Assembly (NCBI GenBank): GCA_902785055.1
Contig: CACZXG010000014.1
Span: forward strand, 1-34,858
Origin: an uncultured Lachnospiraceae bacterium
Lineage (GTDB): Bacteria > Bacillota > Clostridia > Lachnospirales > Lachnospiraceae
Direction of reading: 5' to 3'
DNA: 34,858 bases
Positions 1 to 7,911 of this stretch are shown one piece after another. Position 1 is the stretch's first letter. Every line of letters starts with the position of its first letter. Made by a program: the position numbers and the translations under genes. The notes below the pieces were generated by a model. The model searched no databases and was not told the DNA's origin. It worked only from the letters and a program-made list of their open reading frames with translations.

Positions 1-231
1 GTAGTAAAGATCCGGATAATTTGCAAGATCAGCTTTCAAGTCATCGACGATTTTACGGCCTTCGTTCAGATGTTCGTGGGCGAGTTCCGATTCACTGCGG
101 TGAATGGCGCGGATAGCGTTGGCACTGTGACGAATCAACGCGCGGGAACGTGTCAATGCCGCGTCCCGTGCAAGGGTGCGGGCTTCAAAGTCCCGATGAG
201 CTGCTTCAGCAATTTCCGTAATTCGTGACAT
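1..231 (-). CDS. Translin-like protein, partial (N-terminal 77 residues)
   Basis: The frame starts at an ATG (229-231), has an AAGG ribosome site just upstream, and runs off the left edge. The 77 visible residues are helical and charged, with a run of the type RDFEARTLARDAALTRSR (residues 14-31) and a YPDLYY stretch at 72-77. This pattern matches the bacterial and archaeal translin (COG2178) family, whose members bind nucleic acid; some are misnamed haloacid dehalogenases. The gene begins 8 bases after the stop of an SSB-type C-terminus on the same strand, so the two look like one ssb-translin operon. From memory that arrangement and style resemble Chloroflexota more than Lachnospiraceae. The family call is fairly firm; the taxonomic reading is inference. 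It probably belongs to a different genome from the rest of the window. Confidence 0.6.
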   Translation of the reverse strand, partial: MSRITEIAEAAHRDFEARTLARDAALTRSRALIRHSANAIRAIHRSESELAHEHLNEGRKIVDDLKADLANYPDLYY

Positions 232-239
232 GACGTACC

Positions 240-659
240 TTAGAACGGGATGTCTTCGCCGTCAGGGTCAATATCGTAATTACCGCCGGGTCCCATATCG
301 GTGCTGCCGGCATAGGCAGTGCCCATGGAGCCGTTAGACTGGCTGTAGCCATTATTATTGTATCCGCCTTCACTTTCAGCACGGCTGCTCAGCAGCTGCA
401 GGTTGGAAGCGTTATGTTCCACCGGCGCGCAGAGAAAGATCACATCGCAAACCGAAAACCCTTCTCCGACTAAGGGGACGTATTCGTCGACGACACCGTC
501 GCTTACCGCTTCCTGCACAGTCTCCGGATGAGGGGTGTACGCGAGGATCCTGGCGCCCGGTATATATTTGCGGATGGCCCTTGCGATAGATCCGCCGATG
601 AGACCAAGTCCCACAAAACCAAATGTGTTTCTGCTGTTATTGACTGTATTTTCGTTCAT
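240..659 (-). CDS. Chimeric frame: TyrA N-terminus joined to SSB C-terminus
   Basis: Residues 1 to about 83 are the start of prephenate dehydrogenase (TyrA): a Rossmann fold with GLGLIGGS, then a strand ending LCAPVEHN. The rest is the end of a bacterial SSB: an LQLLSSR strand, a Gly/Asn/Ser-rich flexible tail, and the acidic tip DGEDIPF that binds SSB partner proteins. The catalytic TyrA domain and nearly all of the SSB OB fold are missing, so neither half could work. The switch falls near 387-412, at a stretch (ASNLQLL) that could plausibly occur in both parents. The start is set at the ATG 657-659; an in-frame TTG at 671 abuts the only AGGA and is unlikely. The tyrA half has its own promoter and fits the Lachnospiraceae side. 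An assembly chimera is the likeliest explanation; a true gene fusion is the alternative. Confidence 0.7.
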   Translation of the reverse strand: MNENTVNNSRNTFGFVGLGLIGGSIARAIRKYIPGARILAYTPHPETVQEAVSDGVVDEYVPLVGEGFSVCDVIFLCAPVEHNASNLQLLSSRAESEGGYNNNGYSQSNGSMGTAYAGSTDMGPGGNYDIDPDGEDIPF

Positions 660-720
660 ATTCTTCAACAATCCTGTTCTGAGATATTTTGACGGAACCG
701 TTTCTTTTCCGGTATCGGCA

Positions 721-738
721 CTGACTATGACCAGTCAG
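721..738 (-). promoter_or_regulatory. Inverted repeat at the tyrA transcription start region
   Basis: CTGACT and AGTCAG are perfect 6-base arms around a 6-base centre. The repeat begins about 7 bases downstream of the tyrA -10 box, where a repressor would block clearance or the leader RNA could fold. Function is inferred from position only. Confidence 0.3.
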
Positions 739-745
739 CGCTTAT

Positions 746-774
746 ACTATATTACTTTAAAGCGAGAAAGTCAA
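746..774 (-). promoter_or_regulatory. Sigma-A-type promoter for tyrA
   Basis: On the minus strand TTGACT (769-774) and TATAGT (746-751) are separated by 17 bases. The site lies about 90 bases upstream of the tyrA start and faces away from the EF-G gene. Confidence 0.55.
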
Positions 775-829
775 TTGGGTTCAATGATCATTTGACCGCA
801 GAGGAAGTGAAAACTTGCATATATACTCC

Positions 830-858
830 TTGTAAACAGCATGAAGAATTGCTAAAAT
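830..858 (+). promoter_or_regulatory. Promoter candidate for the EF-G-like gene
   Basis: TTGTAA (830-835) and TAAAAT (853-858) are separated by 17 bases, about 75 bases before the ATG at 934. The 5' leader contains a small hairpin, GCCTCC (876-881) with GGAGGC (889-894). Its 3' arm resembles a ribosome site, but the real one (TGGAGG, 921-926) lies outside it. Confidence 0.45.
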
Positions 859-933
859 ATACAGGACTATTTGTTGCCTCCTGTGAACGGAGGCCGCAGA
901 TGATCTAAATATTGGTATAGTGGAGGTCTGGAA

Positions 934-3024
934 ATGAAAGTTTATACAACCGATAAGATCAGAAATATCGTTCTTCTGGGTCACGGCGGTGCAGGAAAGA
1001 CAACTCTGGCAGAGGCTATGTGCTATCTGGCAGGCTTGACTTCAAGAGTGGGCAGAGTCGAAGACGGAAATACCGTCAGCGATTTTACCAAGGAAGAGCA
1101 GAAGAGAGGTTTCTCCATCAAGACTTCTCTCATCCCCGTCGAGTGGCAGGACTGCAAGATCAATATTCTGGACACTCCCGGATACTTTGACTTCGTAGGT
1201 GAAGTAGAAGAGGCGATCAGTGTTGCCGATGCGGCAATCATTGTTATTTCCGGTAAGGCCGGCGTCGAAGTCGGCACAGAGAGAGCATGGGATATGTGCG
1301 AGAAGTACAACATCCCCAGAATGTTCTTTGTTACTGATATGGATATCGACAATGTCTCCTATCGTTCAGTGGTAGAGCAGCTTTCCGAGATGTACGGCAA
1401 GAAGATCGCTCCCTTCAATTTCCCTTTCCGTGTGGATGAGAAGTTTGCGGGATATGTCAATGTCATCGCTGAAAAGGCGTATGAGTGGAAGGGCAAGGAA
1501 GCTGTAGAGTGCGCAGTGCCGGATTACAGCCAGGAATACCTTGAGAACTATCGCGATACTCTGATGGAGACAGTCGCGGAGACAAGTGAAGAGTTCATGG
1601 AGCGCTATTTTGAAGGCGATGTCTTCTCAGAGGCAGAGATCAGGTCCGCAGTCAGATCCCAGGTCCTCGACGGCTCCATCGTTCCCGTAGAGATGGGCGC
1701 AAGCACCATCTGCCGCGGCGTTTATACACTGATGGATGATATCGTCAAGTATATGCCGAGCCCCGAGCACCGCAAGGTGAGCGGCATCAACCTCAAGACC
1801 AATGAGATCTTCGAGGCGAACTTCGACTTCTCCAAGTCCAAGAGCGCGTATATCTTCAAGACCATCGTGGATCCTTTCATCGGAAGATATTCCCTGATCA
1901 AGATCCGCTCCGGCGTCTTCAAGACAGATGATACGGTCTATGACACAAACCTTGAGACTGAGATGAGGATCGGCAAGCTCTACATCATGCAGGGCAACAA
2001 GACCTCCGAGGTTCCTGAACTTCACGCTGGCGATATCGGCGCAGTTGCCAAGCTCGGCGAAGCGAGAACCGGCGATTCCCTTTCCACAAAGGCTGTTCCG
2101 ATTCAGTACGGCAAGACTGAGCTCTCAACTCCTTATACCTACATCAGATATAAGGCCAAGAACAAGAACGACGTCGACAAGATCGCACAGGCAATGGCTA
2201 AGATCTCCTCTGAGGATCCTACTTTCAGAATGGAGAATGACGCGGCCAACAAGCAGACTCTTATGTACGGTATCGGCGACATGCAGCTTGAAGTTGTCAA
2301 GAGCATGCTCAAGAACGAGTACAAGGTAGACATCGATACGATGGCTCCGAAGGTAGCTTACAGAGAGACCATCCGCAAGACTTCCGACGTTGAGTACAAG
2401 TACAAGAAGCAGTCCGGCGGACACGGCCAGTATGGTCACGTCAAGATGAGATACAGCCCTCTCGGCGATCAGACTGTAGCGTATGAGTTCAGCGACGAAG
2501 TCGTCGGCGGCAGCGTTCCGAAGAACTACTTCCCTGCAGTTGAGAAGGGTATCATTGATTCCGTACAGAGAGGACCTCTTGCAGGTTATCCTGTCGTAGG
2601 CGTCAACTGCGTTCTGTACGATGGATCCTACCACCCTGTAGACTCCTCGGAAATGGCATTCAAGACCGCTTCTGTCCAGGCGTTCAAGAAGGGCTTCATG
2701 GAAGCCAGCCCTGTTCTGCTTGAGCCCATCGTAAGTCTTAAGGTCACGATCCCGGATGCATACACCGGAGACGTTATGGGCGATCTGAACAAGAGACGCG
2801 GCAGAGTGCTCGGCATGAATCCTATCGGCGGCGGCAAGCAGGTCGTTGAGGCGGAAGTTCCTCAGTCCGAACTGTTCGACTACTGCACAGTCCTTCGTTC
2901 CATGACCGGCGGACGCGGCGACTACGCGTATGAGTTCTGCAGATATGAGCAGGCTCCCGCAGATATCCAGGCCAAGGAAGTCGAGGCAAGAGCTAAGCAG
3001 CTTGAAGAGGGTACAGAAGACTGA
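934..3024 (+). CDS. Elongation factor G-like translational GTPase (EF-G2 type)
   Basis: The 696-residue length and domain order match EF-G: GTPase domain to about 275, then beta-barrel domain II, and domains III-V to the end. The P-loop is GHGGAGKT (16-23) and G3 is DTPG (80-83). The start is well set by TGGAGG at 921-926, seven bases before the ATG. Two things separate it from canonical EF-G. The usual RGIT-type switch I segment reads EEQKRGFSIKTSL (54-66), and the guanine-specificity motif NKxD reads TDMD (134-137). This points to the second, EF-G-like branch (COG0480) whose members may act in ribosome recycling or a specialised translocation step rather than as the housekeeping FusA, which normally sits in the str operon. 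It is monocistronic, with its own terminator, and lies just upstream of leuS. Exact function is not known from sequence. Confidence 0.85.
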   Translation: MKVYTTDKIRNIVLLGHGGAGKTTLAEAMCYLAGLTSRVGRVEDGNTVSDFTKEEQKRGFSIKTSLIPVEWQDCKINILDTPGYFDFVGEVEEAISVADAAIIVISGKAGVEVGTERAWDMCEKYNIPRMFFVTDMDIDNVSYRSVVEQLSEMYGKKIAPFNFPFRVDEKFAGYVNVIAEKAYEWKGKEAVECAVPDYSQEYLENYRDTLMETVAETSEEFMERYFEGDVFSEAEIRSAVRSQVLDGSIVPVEMGASTICRGVYTLMDDIVKYMPSPEHRKVSGINLKTNEIFEANFDFSKSKSAYIFKTIVDPFIGRYSLIKIRSGVFKTDDTVYDTNLETEMRIGKLYIMQGNKTSEVPELHAGDIGAVAKLGEARTGDSLSTKAVPIQYGKTELSTPYTYIRYKAKNKNDVDKIAQAMAKISSEDPTFRMENDAANKQTLMYGIGDMQLEVVKSMLKNEYKVDIDTMAPKVAYRETIRKTSDVEYKYKKQSGGHGQYGHVKMRYSPLGDQTVAYEFSDEVVGGSVPKNYFPAVEKGIIDSVQRGPLAGYPVVGVNCVLYDGSYHPVDSSEMAFKTASVQAFKKGFMEASPVLLEPIVSLKVTIPDAYTGDVMGDLNKRRGRVLGMNPIGGGKQVVEAEVPQSELFDYCTVLRSMTGGRGDYAYEFCRYEQAPADIQAKEVEARAKQLEEGTED

Positions 3025-3076
3025 TCCTGATCAGCTGATCCTTCTGATAAGCGGCGAAGCCCGGATAAAGAAATCA

Positions 3077-3115
3077 AGAACGGGGTATATCCTGAGGATA
3101 TATCCCGTTCTTTTT
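3077..3115 (+). terminator. Rho-independent terminator after the EF-G-like gene
   Basis: An AAGAACGGG-type arm pairs with CCCGTTCTT across TATATCC/GGATATA and a TGA loop, and is followed by a T run at 3111-3115. Confidence 0.85.
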
Positions 3116-3135
3116 GTGCAATCGAGCGGCAAGGT

Positions 3136-3165
3136 TTGACAAAGTTATAGCAGGGGGATTAGAAT
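3136..3165 (+). promoter_or_regulatory. Promoter for leuS
   Basis: TTGACA (3136-3141) and TAGAAT (3160-3165) are separated by 18 bases, giving a leader of about 65 bases. No T-box elements (specifier stem, GGTGG-type antiterminator) are visible in this short leader, so leuS does not look tRNA-controlled here. Confidence 0.6.
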
Positions 3166-3235
3166 GAACAAGATGTTATCCTGCCGGTAAAGGATTTACA
3201 TCCTGAAATGATTTTATTTAAAGGAGCTGCGTTTC

Positions 3236-5638
3236 ATGAAATACGATTTTAAGAAGATTGAACCCAAGTGGCAGAAAAAGTGGGAAGATGCCAAGCTCTT
3301 TGAGGCGAAGGATTTCAGCGACAAGCCGAAGTTCTATGGTCTTGTGGAGTTCCCTTATCCCAGCGGAGCCGGCATGCACGTCGGTCATATCAAGGCTTAC
3401 AGCAGTATGGAAGTGCTTTCGAGAAAGCGCAGGATGCAGGGATATAATGTCCTGTTCCCCATCGGCTATGACGCTTTCGGCCTGCCCACTGAGAACTATG
3501 CCATTAAGACCAATACGCACCCCAGGGTGATCACGGATGCCAATATTGAGAAGTTCTCGAATCAGCTCAGAAGCGTCGGCTTTTCTTTTGACTGGTCCAG
3601 AACAGTGGACACCTCCAAGGATGACTATTACAGATGGACGCAGTGGATCTTCCTTAAACTGTTCGATCACGGCCTGGTATTCAGGGACAAGACTCTGGTC
3701 AATTACTGCCCCCACTGCAAGGTCGTGCTTTCCAATGAGGACAGCCAGGGCGGCAAGTGCGATATCTGCCACACTGACGTCATCCAGCTGCCCAAGGATG
3801 TCTGGTATCTTAAGATCACCGAATACGCCGACAAGCTCCTGAAGGGTCTTGATACAGTGGAATATCCCGAAGCTATCAAGCAGCAGCAGGTGAACTGGAT
3901 CGGCAAATCCACCGGCGCTTTTGTAGACTTCACGATTGACGGCGTCGATGAGAAACTTGAGATCTATACGACACGTCCCGATACGCTTTTCGGTGTGACA
4001 TTCATGGTCATGGCACCCGAGCATCCCATGATCGACAAGTATCAGGACCGCATTTCCAATATGGACGCTATTAACGCGTACAGAGACGAGTGCGCCAAGA
4101 AGACCGAGTTTGAGAGAACACAGCTGGTCAAGGACAAGACCGGTCTCATGATCGAGGGGCTCGAGGCTGTCAACCCCGTCAACGGCAAGAAGATCCCGAT
4201 CTTCATCGCGGACTATGTAATGATGGGATACGGCACAGGCGCGATCATGGCAGTTCCCGCGCATGACCAGAGAGACTGGGATTTCGCGCACGCATTTAAC
4301 ATTCCGATCATTGAGGTCATTAAGGGCGGCGATATCTCCAGGGAAGCTTATACAGGCGACGGAGAGATGATCAACTCTGATTACCTCAACGGCCTTACCA
4401 ACAAGAAAGATTCCATCGCTAAGATGATCGGAATCCTTGAGGAGAAGGGCATCGGACACGCGGGCGTGCAGTTCAAGATGAAGGACTGGGCTTTCAACCG
4501 CCAGAGATACTGGGGAGAGCCTATTCCGCTGATCCACTGCCCTAAGTGCGGCGTCGTAGGCGTGCCTTACGAAGAGCTGCCTTTAAGACTCCCTGAGGTC
4601 AAGGACTTTGAGCCCGGAGAGGACGGAAAGTCCCCTCTTGCCAAGATCCCGGAATTTGTCAACTGCACGTGCCCGAAGTGCGGAGGCCCTGCGCAGAGAG
4701 AGACAGATACAATGCCCCAGTGGGCAGGAAGTTCCTGGTACTTCCTTCGCTATTGCGATCCCCACAACGATAAGGCATTTGCCGATATGGACAAGCTCAA
4801 ATACTGGATGCCCGTGGATTGGTACAACGGCGGCATGGAACATGTCACAAGGCACCTGATCTACTCAAGATTCTGGCATCGTTTCCTCTATGATATCGGC
4901 GAGGTAAATTCTCCCGAGCCTTATTCCAAGCGCTCTGCACAGGGAATGATCCTCGGAGCGGACGGAGAGAAGATGAGCAAGTCCAGAGGAAATGTTGTAG
5001 ATCCTTTGGATATTGTCAATCAGTACGGCGCTGACACGCTCAGAGTATACGTCCTGTTCATGGGCGACTACGGCAGCGCGGCTCCCTGGAATGACAGTTC
5101 CGTAAAGGGCTGCCGCAGATTCCTGGAACGTGTGGCAGGTCTGACAGATCTGATCACAGATGACAAGAAGACTGCTTCTTACGAGACGCTGCTCCATAAG
5201 ACCATCAAGACGGTCACCGACGCTATTGAGGCGCAGAAATTTAACACGGCGATCGCGGCTCTGATGACGCTGATCAACGAGATCTACAAAGAGGGCAGCA
5301 TCACGAAGGAAAACCTTGTGATCTTCTTAAAGCTCCTTTCTCCTTTTGCCCCTCATATCACGGAGGAGATCTACGAGCTGATCGGCGGCGAGGGCTTCCT
5401 CACGGTTTCCGAGTGGCCTGAATTTGATGAAGCCAAGACTGTGGATGACACCATCGAAGTCGGCGTCCAGGTAAACGGCAAGGTCCGCGCTGCGGTTTCT
5501 ATCCCCGCGGGATGCGACAAGGATACAGCAATGGCAGCGGCGAAAGCGAATGCGAGAGTTGCTTCCTTCCTTGAAGGCAAGAAGATCGTCAAGGAGATCT
5601 ATGTTCCCGGCAAGATCATTAACATTGTCGTGAAATAA
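3236..5638 (+). CDS. leuS: Leucyl-tRNA synthetase
   Basis: This cytosolic class I enzyme charges tRNA-Leu with leucine. The 800 residues match the usual Firmicutes length. The HIGH-type motif is HVGH (48-51) within PYPSGAGMHVGH, and KMSKS is at 579-583. A zinc-finger-like set CPHC...CDIC lies near 160-180, and a second CPKC...CPKC pair lies near 435-485. The CP1 editing domain, which clears misacylated tRNA, is recognised by TTRPDT at about 245-250 and the GTGAIMAVPAHDQRD block near 325-340. The C-terminal anticodon-binding domain ends in a short VNGKVR-type module. AAGGAG at 3221-3226 sets the start. The gene has its own promoter and terminator, so it is probably transcribed alone. Identity is essentially certain. 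Confidence 0.98.
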   Translation: MKYDFKKIEPKWQKKWEDAKLFEAKDFSDKPKFYGLVEFPYPSGAGMHVGHIKAYSSMEVLSRKRRMQGYNVLFPIGYDAFGLPTENYAIKTNTHPRVITDANIEKFSNQLRSVGFSFDWSRTVDTSKDDYYRWTQWIFLKLFDHGLVFRDKTLVNYCPHCKVVLSNEDSQGGKCDICHTDVIQLPKDVWYLKITEYADKLLKGLDTVEYPEAIKQQQVNWIGKSTGAFVDFTIDGVDEKLEIYTTRPDTLFGVTFMVMAPEHPMIDKYQDRISNMDAINAYRDECAKKTEFERTQLVKDKTGLMIEGLEAVNPVNGKKIPIFIADYVMMGYGTGAIMAVPAHDQRDWDFAHAFNIPIIEVIKGGDISREAYTGDGEMINSDYLNGLTNKKDSIAKMIGILEEKGIGHAGVQFKMKDWAFNRQRYWGEPIPLIHCPKCGVVGVPYEELPLRLPEVKDFEPGEDGKSPLAKIPEFVNCTCPKCGGPAQRETDTMPQWAGSSWYFLRYCDPHNDKAFADMDKLKYWMPVDWYNGGMEHVTRHLIYSRFWHRFLYDIGEVNSPEPYSKRSAQGMILGADGEKMSKSRGNVVDPLDIVNQYGADTLRVYVLFMGDYGSAAPWNDSSVKGCRRFLERVAGLTDLITDDKKTASYETLLHKTIKTVTDAIEAQKFNTAIAALMTLINEIYKEGSITKENLVIFLKLLSPFAPHITEEIYELIGGEGFLTVSEWPEFDEAKTVDDTIEVGVQVNGKVRAAVSIPAGCDKDTAMAAAKANARVASFLEGKKIVKEIYVPGKIINIVVK

Positions 5639-5656
5639 TCAGAATATAAGCGGTCT

Positions 5657-5702
5657 GAGAACCCGGACGGGCACTATCTGTGCCTGTCACGGGTTCTTTT
5701 TT
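5657..5702 (+). terminator. Rho-independent terminator after leuS
   Basis: GAGAACCCG pairs with CGGGTTCT, with an inner GGCAC/GTGCC stem, and is followed by six T at 5697-5702. Confidence 0.85.
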
Positions 5703-5713
5703 GCTGTATAAGA

Positions 5714-5742
5714 TTGACATCATTGCATTAAATGTATACAAT
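5714..5742 (+). promoter_or_regulatory. Promoter for the gntR-icd operon
   Basis: TTGACA (5714-5719) and TACAAT (5737-5742) are separated by exactly 17 bases, about 80 bases before the regulator start. Confidence 0.65.
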
Positions 5743-5743
5743 T
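5731..5743. promoter_or_regulatory. GntR-type operator overlapping the -10 box
   Basis: TGTATACA (5733-5740) is a perfect palindrome of the TNGTNTACNA type bound by many GntR-family proteins; the gluconate GntR site also centres on TTGTATACAA. It is flanked by TTGCAT (from 5723) and ATGCAA on the other side, forming an outer imperfect repeat. Overlap with the -10 box implies repression by occlusion, probably by the product of the first gene of the same operon. Binding is inferred, not shown. Confidence 0.5.
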
Positions 5744-5824
5744 ATGCAAGATGCGGAATCATCAGGTATAGCAAAACAGCAAATGGGGTAATTGGCGGGT
5801 GGGGATCCGCAGAATGGAGATTAA

Positions 5825-6526
5825 ATGAACAGCGAGTATGACTTTAACAGAGAAGTCTCCGATAAGTATTCTCTCAGGGGAAGAGTGTTTCACAAGATAC
5901 GCAACGATATTTTGAACGGCAGATACAAGGAACACGAGGAACTCAAGGAGATTCGGATTGGCAAGGAGCTTGGGGTTTCCAGAACGCCTGTAAGGGAGGC
6001 GCTCAGACAGCTCGAACTGGAGGGACTGGTACAGATCATTCCCAACAGGGGAGCATTTGTAACCGGTATTCAGGAGAACGATGTTCGCGATATTTACGCG
6101 ATCCGGGCGCTGCTCGAAGGACTCTGCGCGCGCTGGGCGACAGAGAGGATCACGGCGGAACAGCTCGAGGCCATGGAAGAAAACGTCTATCTGGCCGAGT
6201 TTCACGCGGGCAAAGGACACATGGAGCAGATGGCGGAACTGGACAACCAGTTTCACCACATCCTTTATGACGCATGCGGTTCCAAGATGCTGGAGCATCA
6301 GCTGATCGATTATCACTCTTATGTGATGAGGATCCGCAGGAAGACGCTGTCCACGATAGAGAGAAGTACAGCGTCCAACAAGGAACACAGAGCGATCATG
6401 GAGGCGATCCGTGCCGGTAAAGCAGATCTTGCAGAGCGACTGGCCAGTGAGCATATGAAGAATGCTTATGAAAATATGGTCAAGAACTGCCTGTATGATA
6501 TCTATAAAAAAGATATGGAGGATTGA
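5825..6526 (+). CDS. GntR-family (FadR/FCD subfamily) transcriptional regulator
   Basis: This 233-residue protein has an N-terminal winged helix-turn-helix (about 16-80) with IGKELGVSRTPVREALRQLE as the recognition region. An all-helical FCD ligand-binding domain follows (about 85-220). D140, H144, H188 and H210 fall where FCD proteins bind a metal that in turn holds a carboxylate ligand. The TGGAGA ribosome site ends 5 bases before the ATG. It is the first gene of an operon whose second gene, isocitrate dehydrogenase, starts 21 bases later, and a palindrome overlaps the shared promoter. The simplest reading is an autoregulator that tunes icd in response to a central-carbon acid such as citrate, isocitrate or 2-oxoglutarate. 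The ligand is a guess; the family is firm. Confidence 0.9.
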   Translation: MNSEYDFNREVSDKYSLRGRVFHKIRNDILNGRYKEHEELKEIRIGKELGVSRTPVREALRQLELEGLVQIIPNRGAFVTGIQENDVRDIYAIRALLEGLCARWATERITAEQLEAMEENVYLAEFHAGKGHMEQMAELDNQFHHILYDACGSKMLEHQLIDYHSYVMRIRRKTLSTIERSTASNKEHRAIMEAIRAGKADLAERLASEHMKNAYENMVKNCLYDIYKKDMED

Positions 6527-6547
6527 CCCCTCGGGAAGGAGCAGATT

Positions 6548-7762
6548 ATGCAGAAGATACAGATGACAACACCTCTGGTGGAGATGGACGGAGATGAGAT
6601 GACGAGGATCATCTGGAAGATGATCAAGGATAACCTTCTTTCTCCCTACATCGATCTCAAGACGGAGTACTACGACCTTGGGCTTAAGATGAGAGATGAG
6701 ACGAATGACCAGATCACGATCGACTCCGCGGAGGCCACCAAGAAATACGGTGTAGCTGTAAAATGCGCGACTATTACTCCCAATGCTTCCAGAGTCGAGG
6801 AGTATCATCTTAAGAAAATGTATAAGAGCCCGAACGCGACGATCCGCGCCGCACTCGACGGAACAGTCTTCAGGTCGCCGATCCTTATTAAAGGGATCGA
6901 GCCGTATGTGCGCAGCTGGAAAAAGCCTATTACAATGGCCCGTCACGCATACGGAGATGTATACAAGAACGTGGAGATCAAAGTCCCCGGGGCAGGCACG
7001 GCGGAGATCATCTTTACCGCTGAGGACGGAACTGTTACGCGCAAGACGATCAACAAGTTCACAGGCCCCGGCATCATTCAGGGTATCCACAACACAGATA
7101 AGTCCATTGAGGGATTTGCCCGCAGCTGCTTCGAGTACGCGCTCAGCGTAAAGCAGGATCTCTGGTTCTCGGTCAAGGATACTATTTCCAAGACTTACGA
7201 CGGTAATTTCAAGGAGATCTTCCAGAAACTGTACGACGAGGAGTATAAAGAGAAGTTTGAGGCGGTCGGAACAACCTATTTCTACACTCTGATCGATGAC
7301 GCGGTAGCCCGTGTTATGCGCTCTGAGGGCGGATTTGTGTGGGCGCTCAAGAACTATGACGGTGACGTTATGAGCGACATGATGGCGTCAAGTTTCGGCT
7401 CTCTCGCGCTGATGACATCCATCCTTGTCTCCCCTGCGGGATACTTTGAGTATGAGGCTGCTCACGGCACTGTCCAGAGACACTATTACAAGCATCTCAA
7501 GGGAGAGAAGACCTCTACCAACTCCGTGGCGACGATCTTTGCATGGACCGGCGCTCTGAGAAAGAGGGGCGAGCTGGACGGAAACCAGGCTCTGCAGGAT
7601 TTTGCCGATAAGCTTGACGAGGCAACTCTTGAGACGATCGAGTCCGGAAAGATGACCGGCGACCTCGCTCTGATCACGACGATCCCCGAAGTGCAGAAAC
7701 TCGGAACAGAAGAGTTTATCTTTGCGGTAAAGGAAACGCTTGACAGGAAAATGAACGCGTGA
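6548..7762 (+). CDS. icd: NADP-dependent isocitrate dehydrogenase (eukaryote-type, homodimeric)
   Basis: The cytosolic enzyme decarboxylates isocitrate to 2-oxoglutarate and makes NADPH; in anaerobes it mainly feeds glutamate synthesis. The 404 residues match the eukaryotic cytosolic-type enzymes rather than the E. coli type (about 416). Landmarks are [13 protein letters not shown] (11-23), the isocitrate-binding KSPNATIR (93-100), and HGTVQRH (306-312) followed by KGEKTSTN. An Arg-His pair at that place marks NADP preference in this subfamily. GGAAGGAG upstream of 6548 supports the start. It is co-transcribed behind the GntR/FCD regulator and followed by a terminator. No citrate synthase or aconitase gene is adjacent, so regulation would act on this step alone. 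Confidence 0.95.
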   Translation: MQKIQMTTPLVEMDGDEMTRIIWKMIKDNLLSPYIDLKTEYYDLGLKMRDETNDQITIDSAEATKKYGVAVKCATITPNASRVEEYHLKKMYKSPNATIRAALDGTVFRSPILIKGIEPYVRSWKKPITMARHAYGDVYKNVEIKVPGAGTAEIIFTAEDGTVTRKTINKFTGPGIIQGIHNTDKSIEGFARSCFEYALSVKQDLWFSVKDTISKTYDGNFKEIFQKLYDEEYKEKFEAVGTTYFYTLIDDAVARVMRSEGGFVWALKNYDGDVMSDMMASSFGSLALMTSILVSPAGYFEYEAAHGTVQRHYYKHLKGEKTSTNSVATIFAWTGALRKRGELDGNQALQDFADKLDEATLETIESGKMTGDLALITTIPEVQKLGTEEFIFAVKETLDRKMNA

Positions 7763-7782
7763 TCTGTTTAGCAGGATAATAA

Positions 7783-7823
7783 AACGGGAACTGAGACATT
7801 ATAGTCACAGTTCCCGTTCTTTT
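7783..7823 (+). terminator. Rho-independent terminator after icd
   Basis: AACGGGAACTG (7783-7793) pairs with CAGTTCCCGTT (7808-7818), extended inward by GAC/GTC. A CTTTT tail follows. Confidence 0.8.
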
Positions 7824-7887
7824 GTGCGATAAGCCGTCAAGCGCATGACGTGCTTGCACGAAGATGCACCCCATGGCCAACGGTCAA

Positions 7888-7910
7888 TCGAGCAGGAGAA
7901 GCCTGCTCGA
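7888..7910 (-). terminator. Hairpin immediately after the ABC-F stop codon
   Basis: TCGAGCAGG and CCTGCTCGA form a perfect 9-base stem around a 5-base loop, next to the ABC-F stop at 7912. The minus-strand tail (TTGACCG) is poor in T, so it is a weak terminator or an RNA 3'-end protector. Confidence 0.4.
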
Positions 7911-7911
7911 T

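Noticed and set aside
3164-3190. Nine-codon leader-peptide-like frame upstream of leuS
   Set aside because: Its ATG overlaps the -10 box of the leuS promoter, so it would not be in the transcript, and it holds only one Leu codon.
3116-3235. T-box riboswitch before leuS
   Set aside because: The leader is too short and lacks the conserved T-box sequence and antiterminator.
3218-4537. Long open frame (439 codons) on the minus strand opposite leuS
   Set aside because: It is a shadow of leuS: the plus-strand frame has complete synthetase motifs, while this one has no ribosome site and no recognisable domain.
5762-7090. Long minus-strand frame (442 codons) across the gntR promoter, gntR and icd
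   Set aside because: It runs through the promoter and both well-supported genes and encodes His/Leu-rich sequence without any domain.
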